Of a DNA stretch of 64,000 bases, positions 17,062 to 26,475 are shown piece after piece (within the stretch, counting starts at the first letter, position 1; each line of letters starts with the position of its first letter). The position numbers and the translations under genes were made by a program. The notes under the pieces were generated by a model, which saw only the letters and a list, made by a program, of their open reading frames with translations, was not told the origin of the DNA and ran no database searches. Origin of the DNA: CAHJXG01 sp964235485 (lineage in GTDB: Bacteria > Pseudomonadota > Alphaproteobacteria > Acetobacterales > Acetobacteraceae); the NCBI GenBank assembly GCA_964235485.1, contig CAXSAZ010000003.1, forward strand, positions 62,001-126,000, in the 5' to 3' direction.

Positions 17062-17290
17062 CGATTTCGGGCAAGGGGGACCGGGCCACCGACTTGATCG
17101 CCGGGCGCGGCTTTCCAGAGGCGGCGCCGATGGTGGCGTCTTGCTGCTCGATGATGCCCTGGGCCGGCAAATCGCCGTCAAGGCCCATCAGGGCGATGCT
17201 GGGCACCCGGCGGTTGCTGCTGCGGGTGCCGTCAACATAGGTCACGTCGAACGCGACGAAGCTGCTTTCGATTTTCCGTTTAGGCGCCAT
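17033..17290 (-). CDS. Small protein of unknown function (85 aa)
   Basis: An 85-residue protein beginning MAPKRKIESSFVAFDVTYVD. The N-terminal half looks structured and includes GTRSSNRRVPS and ALMGLDGD, while the C-terminal third is a basic Pro/Lys/Ala tail. AGGAGA lies seven bases before the ATG, which supports this start over the longer open frame. Its first 11 bp overlap the end of the upstream 60-residue gene and its last 29 bp overlap the convergent lpxL-like gene. It is part of a small-gene group ending upstream with a cold-shock gene. Family not recognised. Confidence 0.72.
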   Translation of the reverse strand: MAPKRKIESSFVAFDVTYVDGTRSSNRRVPSIALMGLDGDLPAQGIIEQQDATIGAASGKPRPAIKSVARSPLPEIVKAPAKARF

Positions 17291-17462
17291 TGGATTCTCC
17301 TGGGCTGCTGCCCTCGGCCGCCGGCGCAGTGTCCGCGGTCTCGCCCTCGGCCTTGCGTCGCGCTGCGGCCTGTTCCTTCTCGCGCTGCTTTTCTTCCTTC
17401 TTGGCCTGCTTGGCGCGGTTCCGCTCGGCCCGCTGCAGGTTGTAGTTAGGCTTGAAAACCAT
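17280..17462 (-). CDS. Small charged coiled-coil protein (60 aa)
   Basis: A 60-residue very basic and charged protein starting MVFKPNYNLQRAERNRAKQA, then KKEEKQREKEQ and a Glu/Ala/Gly tail. Proteins with this MVFKPNYNLQRAER start occur widely as small hypothetical proteins in alphaproteobacteria; no function is known to me. The central region is predicted helical and may be RNA- or nucleic-acid-binding, which is an inference from charge only. AAGGAA seven bases upstream supports the ATG. It overlaps the next gene by 11 bp, so the two are likely co-translated. Confidence 0.78.
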   Translation of the reverse strand: MVFKPNYNLQRAERNRAKQAKKEEKQREKEQAAARRKAEGETADTAPAAEGSSPGESNGA

Positions 17463-17507
17463 CGAGGTTCCTTGCGGCGAAGGGTGGACGCGGGCCGCGC
17501 TTCAGCT

Positions 17508-17696
17508 TTAGCCGAGCTGGCTCTCCCGCACGACGCGCTCATGGCCGTCGCGGGCGTTCTTGATGCGATACTGCAGATCCCGGCTTTCACTCGGCATCTG
17601 CCGCACCACGGTGTAGCTCCCCCGCGGCGCGTTGCCATCGAACGTGCTGGGGGAGAACTCCACCTTTTGGCCGGAGGCGAACTTATGGGCTGCCAT
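17508..17696 (-). CDS. Small SH3-like hypothetical protein (62 aa)
   Basis: A 62-residue protein: MAAHKFASGQKVEFSPSTFD, a central RGSYTVVRQMPSESRDLQYR and a terminal ARDGHERVVRESQL. The pattern of short beta strands around a 'KFASGQKVEF ... YRIKN' core resembles small SH3-like hypothetical proteins that are common in alphaproteobacteria. GGAGG stands seven to eight bases before the ATG. It lies 45 bp downstream of the cold-shock gene on the same strand. Function unknown. Confidence 0.8.
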   Translation of the reverse strand: MAAHKFASGQKVEFSPSTFDGNAPRGSYTVVRQMPSESRDLQYRIKNARDGHERVVRESQLG

Positions 17697-17741
17697 GTCG
17701 GTCGCCTCCGGCCGCTGCCACGAGGGCAGCTCTAAGTGAGG

Positions 17742-17948
17742 TTAGGCTGCTTGCAGGTTGACCGCGGAGGTCTTGCCCTGCTGGCCGCGCTCAAGCTCGA
17801 AGCTCAGCTTCTGGCCCTCGTTCAACGAACCCATGCCGGCACGCTCAACCGCAGAGATGTGCACGAACACGTCCTTGCTGCCGTCATCCGGCTGGATGAA
17901 GCCGAAGCCCTTCTGGGGATTGAACCACTTAACCGTTCCGACTGCCAT
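17742..17948 (-). CDS. cspA: Cold-shock protein (CspA family)
   Basis: A 68-residue single cold-shock domain, an RNA- and single-stranded-DNA-binding chaperone. MAVGTVKWFNPQKGFGFI carries RNP1 (KGFGFI), and DVFVHISAVE carries RNP2. The later RGQQGKTSAVNLQ end is typical of alphaproteobacterial CspA. GGAGAG lies eight bases before the ATG. About 200 bp of untranslated sequence precede it with a small GC hairpin, which fits the long 5' leaders known for csp genes. Downstream small genes on the same strand may share its transcript. Confidence 0.97.
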   Translation of the reverse strand: MAVGTVKWFNPQKGFGFIQPDDGSKDVFVHISAVERAGMGSLNEGQKLSFELERGQQGKTSAVNLQAA

Positions 17949-17973
17949 AGTATGCTCTCCATAGGCACGGCGA

Positions 17974-17988
17974 CCCGCACGGTGCGGG
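17974..17988 (-). promoter_or_regulatory. Hairpin in the cspA 5' leader
   Basis: CCCGC and GCGGG (extending to a 7-bp inverted repeat) make a compact hairpin 26 to 40 bases before the cspA ATG. csp leaders are known in other bacteria for temperature-dependent folding; that this one acts so is an inference. The rest of 17949-18146 shows no other clear signal. Confidence 0.35.
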
Positions 17989-18146
17989 CCGAATTACTTT
18001 TGCATTGAGGGAGCACCGGAATAGCTGCAGACCCGGATGAGGGTTCAACGAGCATCAATCCAAAGACTGGCTGGCCCAAGACGAAAAGCGCCGATGCTGA
18101 CATGGGCCTTATCTGCCCAAATGTAAAGCAGCCCGGTGGATTATGT

Positions 18147-19718
18147 TCAGGCCGGCAGCGCCCCTTGTCCCGCCCCGTCCGCGCTGGCCGACACCTCGCC
18201 GTCTCCGAACCGCAACCGCAGCTTTTGCCCCGGCGCCACCCGCGCCGCCGACGTGACCGCCCCGCCGGACCCGTCCAGCACCAGGGCGTAGCCGCGCGCC
18301 AGCACCGCCTCCACCGACACGGAGTCGAGCCGCGCCGCCACGCCGTCCAGCCGCGCCCGCGCTTCCCGCAAGCCCCCTTGCAGCGGCGCCGGGGACAGCC
18401 GCCCCAAGGTAGCGCCGGCGCGTCTCTGCTGTCGGGCCACCGCTTGGCGCAGTGCGCCCCCCAGCCGCGACGCCGCCAGCGTCACCGCGGCCCGCCGCAT
18501 GGCGGCCATGCCCTCCGGGTTAGGCATACGCAGCTCCACCTGCACCAACGCCGCCCGGCGCGCCCGCACCAGGTTCGGCAACGCCAGCGCCAAACGGAGG
18601 CTCCGCGCTTCGACCGCCTGGCGCGCGGCGCGCATCAGGCCGGGCAGGTCCGGGATGCCGCGCTCCGCCCGCGCCAGCGTGGCCCGGCGTGACGCGAGCA
18701 GGTTCGGCAGCGCCATGTCCAGGCGTTGCGCCCGGTCGTCCAGGCGCTGCCGCGCGCCGCCCAAGAGGTTCGGCAGGTCCGGCAAGCCGCGCTCGGCCCG
18801 GCCCAGGCGCAGGCGCCGCTCCTGCGTCATCCGGTGCAGCCCGGCGGACAGCCGCGCCGCTTCCTGCGCCACCGTGGCCAGCAGCTCCGCGCGCATCGGT
18901 ACTGCCAGCTCCGCCGCGGCGGTCGGCGTCGGCGCCCGGCGGTCGGCGGCGAGGTCGATCAGCGTGTGGTCGGTCTCGTGCCCCACGGCGGAGATCAGCG
19001 GGATGCGGCAGGCGGCGGCGGCGCGCACCACGGCCTCGTCGTTGAAGGCCATCAGGTCCTCCAGGCTGCCGCCGCCGCGGGCGACGATCAGCACGTCGGG
19101 CCGGGGCACGGCGCCGCCGGGCTGCAGGCGGTCGAAGCCGGCGATGGCGGCGGCGATGCGGGCGGCGGCGCCCTCGCCTTGCACCGGGACGGGCCAGACC
19201 AGGATCGGGCGAGGGAAGCGGCGCGCAATCGTGGTCTTGATGTCCTGCAGCACCGCGCCCTGGGCGGAGGTCACGACGCCCAGGACTCCGGGCAGCGCCG
19301 GGATGTGCCGCTTGCGCTCGGCGTCGAACAGCCCTTCCGCCACCAGGCGGGCGCGCAGGGCCTCGATCCGCGCCAGCAGCGCCCCGGCGCCGGCGTAGTC
19401 CATGCGGTCCACGATCAACTGGTAGGAACTGCGCTCCCCGTAGGACGACACGCGGCCGGTGGCGACCACCTCGACGCCGTTCTCCGGCGTGAGGCTCAGG
19501 CGCGACACGGTGCCCTTCCACACGACGCCGCTGATCTTGCCGCCCTCATCCTTGAGCGAGAAATACATGTGGCCGGACGGGTAACGCTTGAACTCGGTGA
19601 TCTCGCCGCGCACCCGGACCCGGCCGAATGCGCCCTCCAGCGTGCGCTTCACCGCGCCGGAGATTTCCGACACCGTGTATTCCGGGATGTTGCTGGGCGC
19701 CGCCTTCAGATCGTCCAT
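18147..19718 (-). CDS. xseA: Exodeoxyribonuclease VII large subunit
   Basis: A 523-residue cytosolic nuclease subunit that pairs with XseB to degrade single-stranded DNA. An N-terminal OB-fold is visible (GAFGRVRVRGEITEFKR, GHMYFSLKDEGGKISGVVW), then the catalytic domain with LGVVTSAQGAVLQDI, RGGGSLEDLMAFNDE and SAVGHETDHTLID. The C-terminal part is a long Arg/Ala/Leu-rich coiled-coil. It ends with ARGYALVLDGSGGAV. All catalytic motifs are intact. It is divergent from purD with 51 bp between starts. xseB is not in the window. Confidence 0.96.
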   Translation of the reverse strand: MDDLKAAPSNIPEYTVSEISGAVKRTLEGAFGRVRVRGEITEFKRYPSGHMYFSLKDEGGKISGVVWKGTVSRLSLTPENGVEVVATGRVSSYGERSSYQLIVDRMDYAGAGALLARIEALRARLVAEGLFDAERKRHIPALPGVLGVVTSAQGAVLQDIKTTIARRFPRPILVWPVPVQGEGAAARIAAAIAGFDRLQPGGAVPRPDVLIVARGGGSLEDLMAFNDEAVVRAAAACRIPLISAVGHETDHTLIDLAADRRAPTPTAAAELAVPMRAELLATVAQEAARLSAGLHRMTQERRLRLGRAERGLPDLPNLLGGARQRLDDRAQRLDMALPNLLASRRATLARAERGIPDLPGLMRAARQAVEARSLRLALALPNLVRARRAALVQVELRMPNPEGMAAMRRAAVTLAASRLGGALRQAVARQQRRAGATLGRLSPAPLQGGLREARARLDGVAARLDSVSVEAVLARGYALVLDGSGGAVTSAARVAPGQKLRLRFGDGEVSASADGAGQGALPA

Positions 19719-19769
19719 GCGGCGAGGCTATGCTAAATGCGCCCAGTCGAGAAGCGGAGGAGCGGTGGG

Positions 19770-21023
19770 ATGCGGGTTCTGGTGATCGGCTCGGGCGGCC
19801 GGGAACATGCTTTGGCCTGGGCGCTGTCGGCGTCGCCGCTGCTGACCAAATTGTGGGTGGCGCCGGGCAACCCGGGCACCGCGCTGATTGCGGAGAACGT
19901 CGGCATCGCGGCGCTGCACACCGAGCGGCTGGTACAGTTCGCCCGCGACAACCAAGTCGATCTGGTCGTGCCCGGCCCGGAGGGACCGCTGGTCGCGGGC
20001 CTCGCGGACGCGATGGCGGAGGCCGGCATCCGCTGCGTCGGCCCGACCGCCGCCGCGGCGCGGCTGGAAGGCAGCAAGGCGTTTGCCAAGCAGTTGTGCG
20101 ACGATGCCGCCATTCCCACCGCGCTGTGGGAGCAGTTCACCGATCCGGAGGAGGCGCGCGCGTTCATCCGCCGCCGCGGCGCGCCGGTCGTGGTCAAGGC
20201 GGACGGCTTGGCCTCCGGCAAGGGCGTCGTGGTGGCGGGCACGGTGGAGGAGGCGGAGGCGGCGCTGGACGCGATCATGCGCGACCGCGCGTTCGGCGAC
20301 AGCGGCGCCGCCGTGGTGATCGAGGAATGCCTCGCGGGCGAGGAGGTCAGCCTGTTCGCGCTGTGCGACGGGACCGATGCCGTGTTCCTGGGCGCGGCGC
20401 AGGACCACAAGCGGCTCGGCGATGGCGACGTTGGGCCGAACACCGGCGGCATGGGCGCGTTGTCGCCGGTGCCGGGCTTCGACCCGGCGGCGGCGATGGA
20501 CGGGTTCGTCCGGCCCGCCTTGGCCGAGATGGCCCGGCGCGGCACGCCGTTCCGCGGGGTGCTGTTCGCCGGGCTGATGCTGACGGCGGATGGGGCCAAG
20601 CTGATCGAGTATAACGTGCGGTTCGGCGATCCGGAGTGCCAGGCGCTGCTGCCGCGGCTGCGCAGCGACCTGTTGCCGGCGCTGCTGGCCGCCTGTGATG
20701 GGGAGTTGGGCCGGTTCGACCTGCGGTGGACCGACAACGCGGCGGTGGCGGTGGTGATGGCAGCAAAGGGCTACCCGGCGGCGCCGGAGGCCGGGTCCGA
20801 CATCGGCGACCTTTCCGCCGCGGCGGCGGTGCCGGGCGCGCTGGTGTTCCAGGCCGGCACGCGGGTGGAGGCGGGGCGGCTGCTGGCGGAGGGCGGGCGG
20901 GTGCTGACGGTGTGCGGCACCGGGGCTGACCTCGCAGCGGCGCGGGCAGTGGCGTATGAGGCGGTGGGGCGGGTGGCTTGGCGGGAGGGGGTCTGGCGGC
21001 GGGATATCGGGGTTCGGGCGTGA
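19770..21023 (+). CDS. purD: Phosphoribosylamine--glycine ligase
   Basis: A 417-residue ATP-grasp enzyme of purine synthesis that joins phosphoribosylamine to glycine. The start MRVLVIGSGGREHALAWAL is classical, and GGAGGAGCGG lies just before the ATG at 19770, which decides against an upstream in-frame ATG. Further motifs are VPGPEGPLVAG, VVKADGLASGKGVVVA and EYNVRFGDPECQ. Length fits the family. It is divergent from xseA. The next gene on its strand belongs to a lower-GC insertion and is probably unrelated. Confidence 0.97.
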   Translation: MRVLVIGSGGREHALAWALSASPLLTKLWVAPGNPGTALIAENVGIAALHTERLVQFARDNQVDLVVPGPEGPLVAGLADAMAEAGIRCVGPTAAAARLEGSKAFAKQLCDDAAIPTALWEQFTDPEEARAFIRRRGAPVVVKADGLASGKGVVVAGTVEEAEAALDAIMRDRAFGDSGAAVVIEECLAGEEVSLFALCDGTDAVFLGAAQDHKRLGDGDVGPNTGGMGALSPVPGFDPAAAMDGFVRPALAEMARRGTPFRGVLFAGLMLTADGAKLIEYNVRFGDPECQALLPRLRSDLLPALLAACDGELGRFDLRWTDNAAVAVVMAAKGYPAAPEAGSDIGDLSAAAAVPGALVFQAGTRVEAGRLLAEGGRVLTVCGTGADLAAARAVAYEAVGRVAWREGVWRRDIGVRA

Positions 21024-21074
21024 CGCTGCGACCGCATGACTTCACGGTTGTAACGATGGTGAGCGGAGCTTGAA

Positions 21075-21866
21075 TTGGGCCTTGATGCCGGGGTGCGTTG
21101 CCGATGCTGGGAGAAAGGGCTTTGCGCACCGACCCGCCTCAAGTCGCACATCCAGTGTGATGCCGAGGAAGGCTACCTCAGCATTGATCTGCCGTGGGAG
21201 ACCCATAAAAAAGAAGTTCGGGAGTTTAATCAGTGGGTGCAACGTGCTTGCGCGCATCCCGGGATGTTTCAGGCCGTTGAGCGGATCTCGAACTGGGCAG
21301 GAGTTCGCGCATTCCAGCACGCACTGCGCACGATAGACAAGCAAGGGTTTCAGAACCTTCTTCGAGAAATTCCTGACAACAATGGTGGACTTACGTCGCC
21401 TGAGGTAACGAAACACTGTTTGCAGGAACTCGACCGTTTCGGGACGGTTGGATCATTCGGCCGCTACGTTCAATCAATTGACAGCGACACGGGTTCCCTG
21501 CTTACAGACCGCATCGAGGCTTACGATGGCTGGTTCATGTCGGGCGGAAGCACCGGCTACCAATTCAGCCTTGAAAGCGACGGCCATCTCCGTATTGACC
21601 ACGCCGAGCTTGGCACCGTTTTTCGTGCCAAGGAGGTCGCCCAGAACAGGGCGTCGGACGGGCAATTCATCTACACGAACCTGGTGGACGGCTCCCAATA
21701 CGTCTGCCCCGTTGGGATACGGGATTACGAGAGATCCGAACATCCGTTGCGGTTGAGGGGCGTTGTCGGCAGCGACAGCACTGATCGGTATGCCGCCATC
21801 GTCGGCGCCCTCCGCCGGGTCTTCGCAGCAGCCATCGAGATGAGCCATCCCGTCTCGTGGTTCTGA
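21075..21866 (+). CDS. Uncharacterised protein with N-terminal cysteine cluster
   Basis: A 263-residue soluble protein of visibly lower GC than the flanks (many AAA, TTT and GAT codons). It starts MGLDAGVRCRCWEKGLCAP with a Cys cluster and a further Cys at about residue 28, then DAEEGYLSIDLPWE, FNQWVQRACAHPGM, ERISNWAGVRAFQHAL and a C-terminal beta-rich part with DGWFMSGGSTGYQFS. It looks like a member of an uncharacterised bacterial family sharing the MGLDA-C-C-W-E start, but I cannot name it. It has no operon partner. Palindromic repeats follow it, so it is probably laterally acquired between purD and tadA. Confidence 0.75.
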   Translation: MGLDAGVRCRCWEKGLCAPTRLKSHIQCDAEEGYLSIDLPWETHKKEVREFNQWVQRACAHPGMFQAVERISNWAGVRAFQHALRTIDKQGFQNLLREIPDNNGGLTSPEVTKHCLQELDRFGTVGSFGRYVQSIDSDTGSLLTDRIEAYDGWFMSGGSTGYQFSLESDGHLRIDHAELGTVFRAKEVAQNRASDGQFIYTNLVDGSQYVCPVGIRDYERSEHPLRLRGVVGSDSTDRYAAIVGALRRVFAAAIEMSHPVSWF

Positions 21867-21895
21867 TACAACCGCCCGTTCCCTTGACCCCTTTT

Positions 21896-21972
21896 CGTCA
21901 TCGCGAGGAGCATAGCGACGCAGCGATCCAGGGCGGCAGTCATGCTGGCGGCCCTGGATTGCCACGCTGCAA
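21896..21972. repeat. REP-like palindromic repeat
   Basis: The element begins TCATCGCGAGGAGCATAGCG and contains the inverted repeat ATCCAGGGC (21926-21934) and GCCCTGGAT (21951-21959). It resembles the widespread palindromic family of the type CGAGGAGC-A-GCGAC ... AATCCAGG ... CCTGGATT seen in many alphaproteobacterial genomes. Only one copy is in the window. Confidence 0.6.
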
Positions 21973-22041
21973 GGGCGGGAAAGGTCAGGGCAAGAGGCGG
22001 GTGGTATGATACGAGCGGCACCATTGCTTGACCCGTGTGCG

Positions 22042-22098
22042 GCTGATGGTCACCCATCCCACGGCATGGGTCGCGTAGGATGGGTGAAACTCATCAGC
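22042..22098. repeat. Second palindromic repeat, GATGGGT type
   Basis: GCTGATGGTCACCCATCC (22042-22059) and GGATGGGTGAAACTCATCAGC (22078-22098) form a long imperfect inverted repeat with an inner CGTAGGATGGGTGAA core, a core seen in dispersed repeats of other bacteria. With the previous repeat it fills the gap between the lower-GC gene and tadA; nothing else was seen between 21867 and 22189. Confidence 0.55.
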
Positions 22099-22189
22099 GG
22101 GTGACGGTCACTCAACCAAGCCGTCCGTATGAGACGCTTGCTGACCTACGCGGGCGGTTCTGGCCAGGCGATTGCATCCGGCTCTGTCG

Positions 22190-22633
22190 TCACCCCCGCA
22201 GTCCCTTGAAGAAATCCCGCAGCAGCGCCGCGCACTCCCGTTCCCGCACCCCGCCCACCACCTCTGGCCGGTGCAGGCAGCCGGGTGCCTCGAACACCCG
22301 CGGCCCGTGCTCCACCCCGCCGCCCTTGGGATCATAGGCACCGAACACGAGGCGGCGAACCCGGAAATGCACCAGGGCGGCGGCGCACATCGGGCAGGGT
22401 TCCAACGTCGCCACCAGGTCGCAGCCGATCAAGCGCGGCGTCCCCAGCCGCCGGGCCGCCCCGCGGAGCGCCAGCATCTCGGCATGGGCGCTGGCGTCCG
22501 CATCCGCCTCCGTACGGTTGCCGGCTTGGGCCAGTACGGTGCCGTCTGGCGCCAGCACGGCCGCGCCCACGGGGACCTCGCCCCGCGCCGCCGCGGCCTG
22601 AGCCTCCTTCAAAGCCAGGTCCATGGGGGTCAT
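22190..22633 (-). CDS. tadA: tRNA-specific adenosine deaminase
   Basis: A 147-residue zinc deaminase that converts A34 to inosine in tRNA-Arg(ACG). The zinc site is complete: H50-A-E52 in SAHAEMLAL, and C80-P-M-C83 in LEPCPMCAAALV. PVGAAVL at 20-26 and the C-terminal FFKGLRG are typical. The ATG at 22633 is chosen because it begins the family sequence; the longer open frame upstream overlaps the divergent gene at 22679. It stands alone on its strand. Confidence 0.93.
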   Translation of the reverse strand: MTPMDLALKEAQAAAARGEVPVGAAVLAPDGTVLAQAGNRTEADADASAHAEMLALRGAARRLGTPRLIGCDLVATLEPCPMCAAALVHFRVRRLVFGAYDPKGGGVEHGPRVFEAPGCLHRPEVVGGVRERECAALLRDFFKGLRG

Positions 22634-22678
22634 CGGGCCTGCTTGCCCCCGATCCCCGTGCGGGTCTAGTCGTGCGCC

Positions 22679-23397
22679 ATGACCGCACGCATCAGACCCC
22701 TCATCGGCGTGACCTTGGATGCGGAGCCGCCCGGCGGCTACTCGAAGTACCCCTGGTATGCGCTGCGCGCCAACTACGCCCAGGCCATCGCGGCCAGCGG
22801 CGGGCTGCCGGTGGCGCTGCCGCACGACCCCGGCCTCGCGCCGAACTACCTCGACCGCATCGACGCCCTGGTCGTCACCGGCGGCGCCTTCGACGTGGAC
22901 CCGGCGCTGTATGGCGACACGGAGCGGCACGCGACCGTGACCCTCAAGGAGACCCGCACCGCGTCGGAGCTGGCACTGGTGCGCGGCGCGCTGGCCCGCG
23001 ACATGCCGGTGCTGGGCATCTGCGGCGGCGAGCAACTGCTGATCGTGGCGCTTGGCGGCTCGCTCGTGCAGCACATCCCGGACAGCGTGCCGGACGCGAT
23101 GCAGCACGAGCAGCCCAACCCGCGCGACCAGCCCGGCCATGCCGTCAACATCGTGCCGGGCACCTTGCTGCACCGGATCGTCCGCGCGTCCACCATGCAG
23201 GTGAACTCCGCCCACCACCAGGCGGTGCGGGACGCCGGGCGCTGGGCCACGGTGAACGCCACCGCCCCGGACGGCGTGATCGAGGGGATCGAGGACTCGC
23301 GCTACGGCTTCTGCCTGGGCGTGCAGTGGCATCCGGAGTTCCTGATCGACTCCGGCGACAAGCGCATCCTCGACGCCCTGGTCGCGGCGGCCGGGGG

Positions 23398-23401
<4 letters not shown>
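22679..23401 (+). CDS. Gamma-glutamyl-GABA hydrolase-like class I glutamine amidotransferase
   Basis: A 240-residue peptidase C26 family protein. It starts with RPLIGVTLD, has the oxyanion/nucleophile block VLGICGGEQLLIVALGG with C115, and QWHPEF with H218 and E220 completing the triad. PuuD-like proteins hydrolyse gamma-glutamyl-gamma-aminobutyrate; other members act on other gamma-glutamyl compounds, so the substrate is open. It overlaps the pseudouridine synthase ATG by four bases and starts a run of three tightly packed genes. Confidence 0.88.
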
Positions 23402-24186
<785 letters not shown>

Positions 24187-24189
24187 GCG

Positions 24190-24732
24190 GTGCGGATCAT
24201 CGCGGGCGCTTGGCGCGGCCGGGCGCTGTCGGCGCCGCCGGGCGAGGCGACCCGCCCGACCGCGGACCGGGTGCGGCAGGCGTTGTTCGACCGGCTGATG
24301 CACGCGCCCTGGGCGGGGCGGGGCGCGGTGGACGGCGCCCGGGTGCTGGACGTCTTTGCCGGCACCGGCGCGCTGGGGCTGGAGGCTTTGTCGCGCGGGG
24401 CCGCGTTTGCCACGTTCCTGGACACCGGGCGCGCGGCGCTGGAGGCGCTGCGGGGCAACGTCGCGGCCTGCCGGGCGGAGGGGCGCTGCACGGTTCTGGC
24501 GGCGGATGCGCTCCGGCCGCCACCGGGGCAGGGCTGCGGGCTGGTGTTCCTTGATCCGCCTTATGGGCAGGGGTTGGTTGCCCCTGCGCTCCTCGCCTTG
24601 GAAGCCGCCGGCTGGATCGCGCCGGGCGCGCTGATCGTGGCGGAGATCGGGCGGGAGGAAGGGTTGCCCCGTCCGGACCCGCTGGACGACCGCACGCATG
24701 GGGCGGCGCGCGTGGTGGCGTGGCGGGCGTGA
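24190..24732 (+). CDS. rsmD: 16S rRNA (guanine966-N2)-methyltransferase
   Basis: A 180-residue SAM-dependent methyltransferase that modifies G966 of 16S rRNA. The sequence starts (V/M)RIIAGAWRGRALSAPPG and has the R-P-T-A-D-R-V-R-Q-A-L-F-D block, the SAM-binding VLDVFAGTGALGLEAL and the catalytic VFLDPPYGQGL. GTG at 24190 is the start, three bases after the rluB stop. Length fits the family. It ends 12 bp before a convergent gene. Confidence 0.94.
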   Translation: MRIIAGAWRGRALSAPPGEATRPTADRVRQALFDRLMHAPWAGRGAVDGARVLDVFAGTGALGLEALSRGAAFATFLDTGRAALEALRGNVAACRAEGRCTVLAADALRPPPGQGCGLVFLDPPYGQGLVAPALLALEAAGWIAPGALIVAEIGREEGLPRPDPLDDRTHGAARVVAWRA

Positions 24733-24744
24733 CCGGGGGCGGGA

Positions 24745-26475
24745 TCAGTGGGAAACGGCCTCTTGCGCCTGCGGACCGCCGGCCAGCCAGAACGGCAAGC
24801 TCCATGTGACCGTTTGCCGCACCAGCAGGGGCGTCAACTCCTGGTTCACATACGTGTCTTTGGAGAAATGGATAACCGTCGGTTCCGGCGGCAGGGGCCT
24901 GAGCGGAACGACGCGCAGCGTCTCGTCCGTGCCGTAGATCACGAAATCAAAGCCATAACGCAGCACCGTCCCGCTTGCCGTCTCGGCGCTGCCGTTCACC
25001 ACGGGCGGCGCGTCAAGGCCGTGGCCCGGGACGAGCACCATGGCGCTGACTGGGCGCAGGCCCGACCCGACGGTGATCGACCCTTCCTGGTCGGCCTGCA
25101 AAGGCTCAACCGGTGAAAAGCCGGCCTGCCAGCAGGACAGCGCCGGGACCGTGAGGCAAGCCGCGGCGATGGCCACCGGCCTGCGCCTGTCCCGGTTCAC
25201 CAGCGTCGGAAGGAGACGGAACGCATACAAGGCAAACAACGGAAGCGTCCACTTGAAGTAATGATAGTTGCCATGGTCCCACAGGCCAGTCGGGTGCAGG
25301 TCGCGGTAGGTCAGGAACAGGGCGACGTCGCCGACCAGCGCCACGACGACAAGGCGATGGGCGAAAGCGGCAGTGCGCCGCGCGATGAGAAGCGCCGCGG
25401 CCATGCCCGCGAAGCCCGGCAGAACCCAGAAGAACACCGCGGCCAAGCCGCGCCCGCCCGGGTAAAGCGGGTGCGGATCGAGCATCAGCGCCACCCAACG
25501 AAGCGCGAACAGCCGCGGCTCGAACCCGATTTGGCTCGACAGCAGGAGGTAGCTGCTCGGCGTCGTGCCCCAGCTTGCCAGGTAGGCGCCCCCGAACACC
25601 AGCAGCGGAACCAGCGCCCCGCCGGCGACCGCCACGACGATGCCTGGGAGGCGCCGATGGCTGGACAGGAGCGCCGGCCCCGCGACGGCGCAGACCGCCA
25701 GCCCGACCACCGCCGCGTCCGCCGGCCGGAACCCGGCGATGGCGGCGGTCGCTAGGCCGGTCAGAAGGGCGTCCCGCCGCCTGCCTCCTTCGACGAGCCT
25801 CATTGCCCCGAGCAGCGCGCCGAAGATGCAGAGGGTTTCCGGCGTGGTCGTCCACGGCACCACCCAAGCCCAAAGAATGCGCGGCGACAAAACGCACGTG
25901 GCAACAAACAGGCCACAGGCCACAGGAACGCGCAGCGGCACATCGTCAAGGAGGCGCGACGCCAGGCCGCAGAACAGCCAAAGCGTGCCGAGAAACGAAG
26001 CGAGATTCGGCAGCAGGAAGGGATCGGCCGGGGTGACGTGGACAAAAGCCGCCCCGAGCAGCGGGTAGCCGGGCAGGTACCAGTGGAATGCGGGGTCAGT
26101 GACCCCGTTGGCCCAGGCGACTGCAGCTTTCTGGTAAAGGCCCTGGTCCCACCAAACCCACCACGCCATTGCGGCGGTCGGCGTCGCGTGCGGATCGCGC
26201 AGGAACGCCATGTCGGGTGCGGCGGACGGAGCCATCGCCGCATGGAGGCGGAGGAACTGAACCGACAAGACGAGGCTTGCGAGGGTCAGGCAGGCAAGGT
26301 CGAACCACCGTCTCCAAGCCGCCCGACCGGCGGCCCGCCATGGTGCCAGCGTCCATGCGCGATGGCGTCCCTCCCTCCATCGACCCGGCTCGCCGGTCCC
26401 TGTGCACGGCGGCCGTTGCGTTTCGAGGTCCACCCGCGGCCTGCCTGTCAGGGCAAGAGCATGGGGTTGCGCCAT
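24745..26475 (-). CDS. Polytopic membrane protein, GT-C glycosyltransferase-like
   Basis: A 576-residue integral membrane protein with about ten or more hydrophobic segments. After a short charged N-terminus, a first helix (LACLTLASLVLSVQFL) is followed by a periplasmic loop with WWDQGLYQKAAVAWANG and AFHWYLPGYPLLGAAFV. That D/Q-rich first loop and the pattern of helices resemble GT-C (ArnT/PMT-like) membrane glycosyltransferases. The last 120 residues form a soluble beta-rich domain. No catalytic residue can be assigned. It follows the FkbM-like methyltransferase gene with a 28-bp overlap, suggesting co-expression for surface glycan modification. Confidence 0.65.
   Translation of the reverse strand: MAQPHALALTGRPRVDLETQRPPCTGTGEPGRWREGRHRAWTLAPWRAAGRAAWRRWFDLACLTLASLVLSVQFLRLHAAMAPSAAPDMAFLRDPHATPTAAMAWWVWWDQGLYQKAAVAWANGVTDPAFHWYLPGYPLLGAAFVHVTPADPFLLPNLASFLGTLWLFCGLASRLLDDVPLRVPVACGLFVATCVLSPRILWAWVVPWTTTPETLCIFGALLGAMRLVEGGRRRDALLTGLATAAIAGFRPADAAVVGLAVCAVAGPALLSSHRRLPGIVVAVAGGALVPLLVFGGAYLASWGTTPSSYLLLSSQIGFEPRLFALRWVALMLDPHPLYPGGRGLAAVFFWVLPGFAGMAAALLIARRTAAFAHRLVVVALVGDVALFLTYRDLHPTGLWDHGNYHYFKWTLPLFALYAFRLLPTLVNRDRRRPVAIAAACLTVPALSCWQAGFSPVEPLQADQEGSITVGSGLRPVSAMVLVPGHGLDAPPVVNGSAETASGTVLRYGFDFVIYGTDETLRVVPLRPLPPEPTVIHFSKDTYVNQELTPLLVRQTVTWSLPFWLAGGPQAQEAVSH

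Noticed and set aside
21896..22098. An insertion sequence or CRISPR array
   Set aside because: Only two unrelated palindromes are present, with no transposase, no regularly spaced repeats and no spacers.
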